From Chloroflexota bacterium (GTDB lineage: Bacteria > Chloroflexota > Dehalococcoidia > SM23-28-2 > RBG-16-64-32), in the NCBI GenBank assembly GCA_005882715.1, contig VBEI01000124.1, positions 1 to 15,674 on the forward strand: a stretch of DNA of 15,674 bases, given 5' to 3'. The translations under genes and the position numbers were made by a program. Shown here one piece after another: positions 15,190 to 15,674 of this stretch (position 1 is its first letter; each line of letters opens with the position of its first letter). The notes below the pieces were generated by a model that was not told the DNA's origin, did no database searches, and was given only the letters and a program-made list of their open reading frames with translations.

Positions 15190-15674
15190 TTAGCAGGAAC
15201 CCCGGCCGAACCAGCCGGAGACGTAGCCGATGTCGAACATGTCTACATAGCCGTCATGGTTGACGTCATACTGCGCCGGAGCTGGGCGGGAAGCCTGGCC
15301 ATACCAATTCGTTTGCCTGCTCAGATCGAACATGTCGACATGCCCGTCGGCGTTGAAATCTGGGCACTGTGTTGGAGGAGCCAGCCATTCATTGCTGCCC
15401 CGGTTAACCGTCTTGATACCGTCGTTGTTGTTATCCAACGGCACTGGTTTGCCGTCTACATCGGCCGTGTAGCCGAGTGACGCGCCGCTGTCCACGGCCG
15501 GCGATGTGGGTTCCACCCGCAAGTCGGTGGTGCTGCGAAACTCGGGATCGGCCGCGATACTGTTGGCGCCCAGGGCAAACTGAATGAAACCGCTGTAGAT
15601 TCCGAACGCGTCGTCGAATGGTGCGTCTGAGTATCCAGCTTTTAAAACGGCCTTGATCAGGTTGTTGCGCGCGT
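15190..15674 (-). CDS. C-terminal part of a secreted-type protein with choice-of-anchor-like end and dockerin domain, 5' end cut by window edge
   Basis: About 161 residues are visible; the frame stays open to the right edge, so the TTG at 15522 is not a real start. The region around PEFRSTTDLRVEPTSPAVDSG resembles the last coil of beta-helix/choice-of-anchor-Q surface proteins (typically DPLF...GSPAIDAG). The final 60 residues form a type I-like dockerin: two calcium loops, DFNADGHVDMFD (15360-15325) and DVNHDGYVDMFD (15267-15232), each followed by a helix ending in W-Y/W-F-G. In cellulosomes dockerins bind cohesins. In many other bacteria they occur alone at the C-terminus of secreted proteins, with unclear partners. 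The two loops share an identical 11-base DNA word, consistent with domain duplication. Confidence 0.85.
   Translation of the reverse strand, partial: ARNNLIKAVLKAGYSDAPFDDAFGIYSGFIQFALGANSIAADPEFRSTTDLRVEPTSPAVDSGASLGYTADVDGKPVPLDNNNDGIKTVNRGSNEWLAPPTQCPDFNADGHVDMFDLSRQTNWYGQASRPAPAQYDVNHDGYVDMFDIGYVSGWFGRGSC

Overview
This GC-rich window is chromosomal-type DNA with two divergent blocks. Six complete minus-strand genes, plus one cut by the left edge, run from about 7681 down to 1. Three plus-strand genes run from 7874 to 15142. A minus-strand gene cut by the right edge ends at 15190. I see no rRNA, tRNA, CRISPR array, insertion sequence or phage gene. The gene mix (PAC2 protein, cytidylate-kinase-like protein, choice-of-anchor/dockerin protein, AddAB) suggests an uncultivated, environmental Chloroflexota-like bacterium, possibly Dehalococcoidia. 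That placement is a low-confidence inference from family content.

Minus-strand block, in transcription order. A small hypothetical protein (7681-7295) comes first, then a GNAT acetyltransferase (7224-6394). Next is a likely ceramide-synthesis cassette: a serine palmitoyltransferase (6280-4976), a GNAT-fold protein of the type proposed as bacterial ceramide synthase (about 4971-3835), and an NAD-dependent epimerase-type reductase resembling the ceramide reductase CerR (3663-2677). A cytidylate-kinase-like protein (2623-2012) follows. After a roughly 300-base spacer with its own probable promoter come an alkyl-sulfatase-like metallo-beta-lactamase hydrolase (1711-440) and a PAC2-family protein (443-1, cut by the edge). 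The last two are joined by an ATGA stop/start overlap.

Plus-strand block. addB (7874-10834) and addA (10836-14111) encode the two nuclease-bearing subunits of an AddAB double-strand-break repair helicase-nuclease, with one base between the genes. A patatin-like phospholipase (14156-15142) follows. A possible shared hairpin separates it from the convergent, edge-cut dockerin protein (15674-15190).

The most interesting content is the compact three-enzyme sphingolipid/ceramide route: acyl-CoA plus serine to 3-ketosphinganine, then N-acylation, then ketone reduction. It seems to lie outside the Proteobacteria and Bacteroidetes where it is best known, with a cytidylate-kinase-like gene downstream on the same strand. 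Two genes, the ceramide-synthase-like protein and the patatin, have family-conserved N-termini that begin upstream of any ATG, GTG or TTG codon. This means either non-canonical starts or sequence errors.
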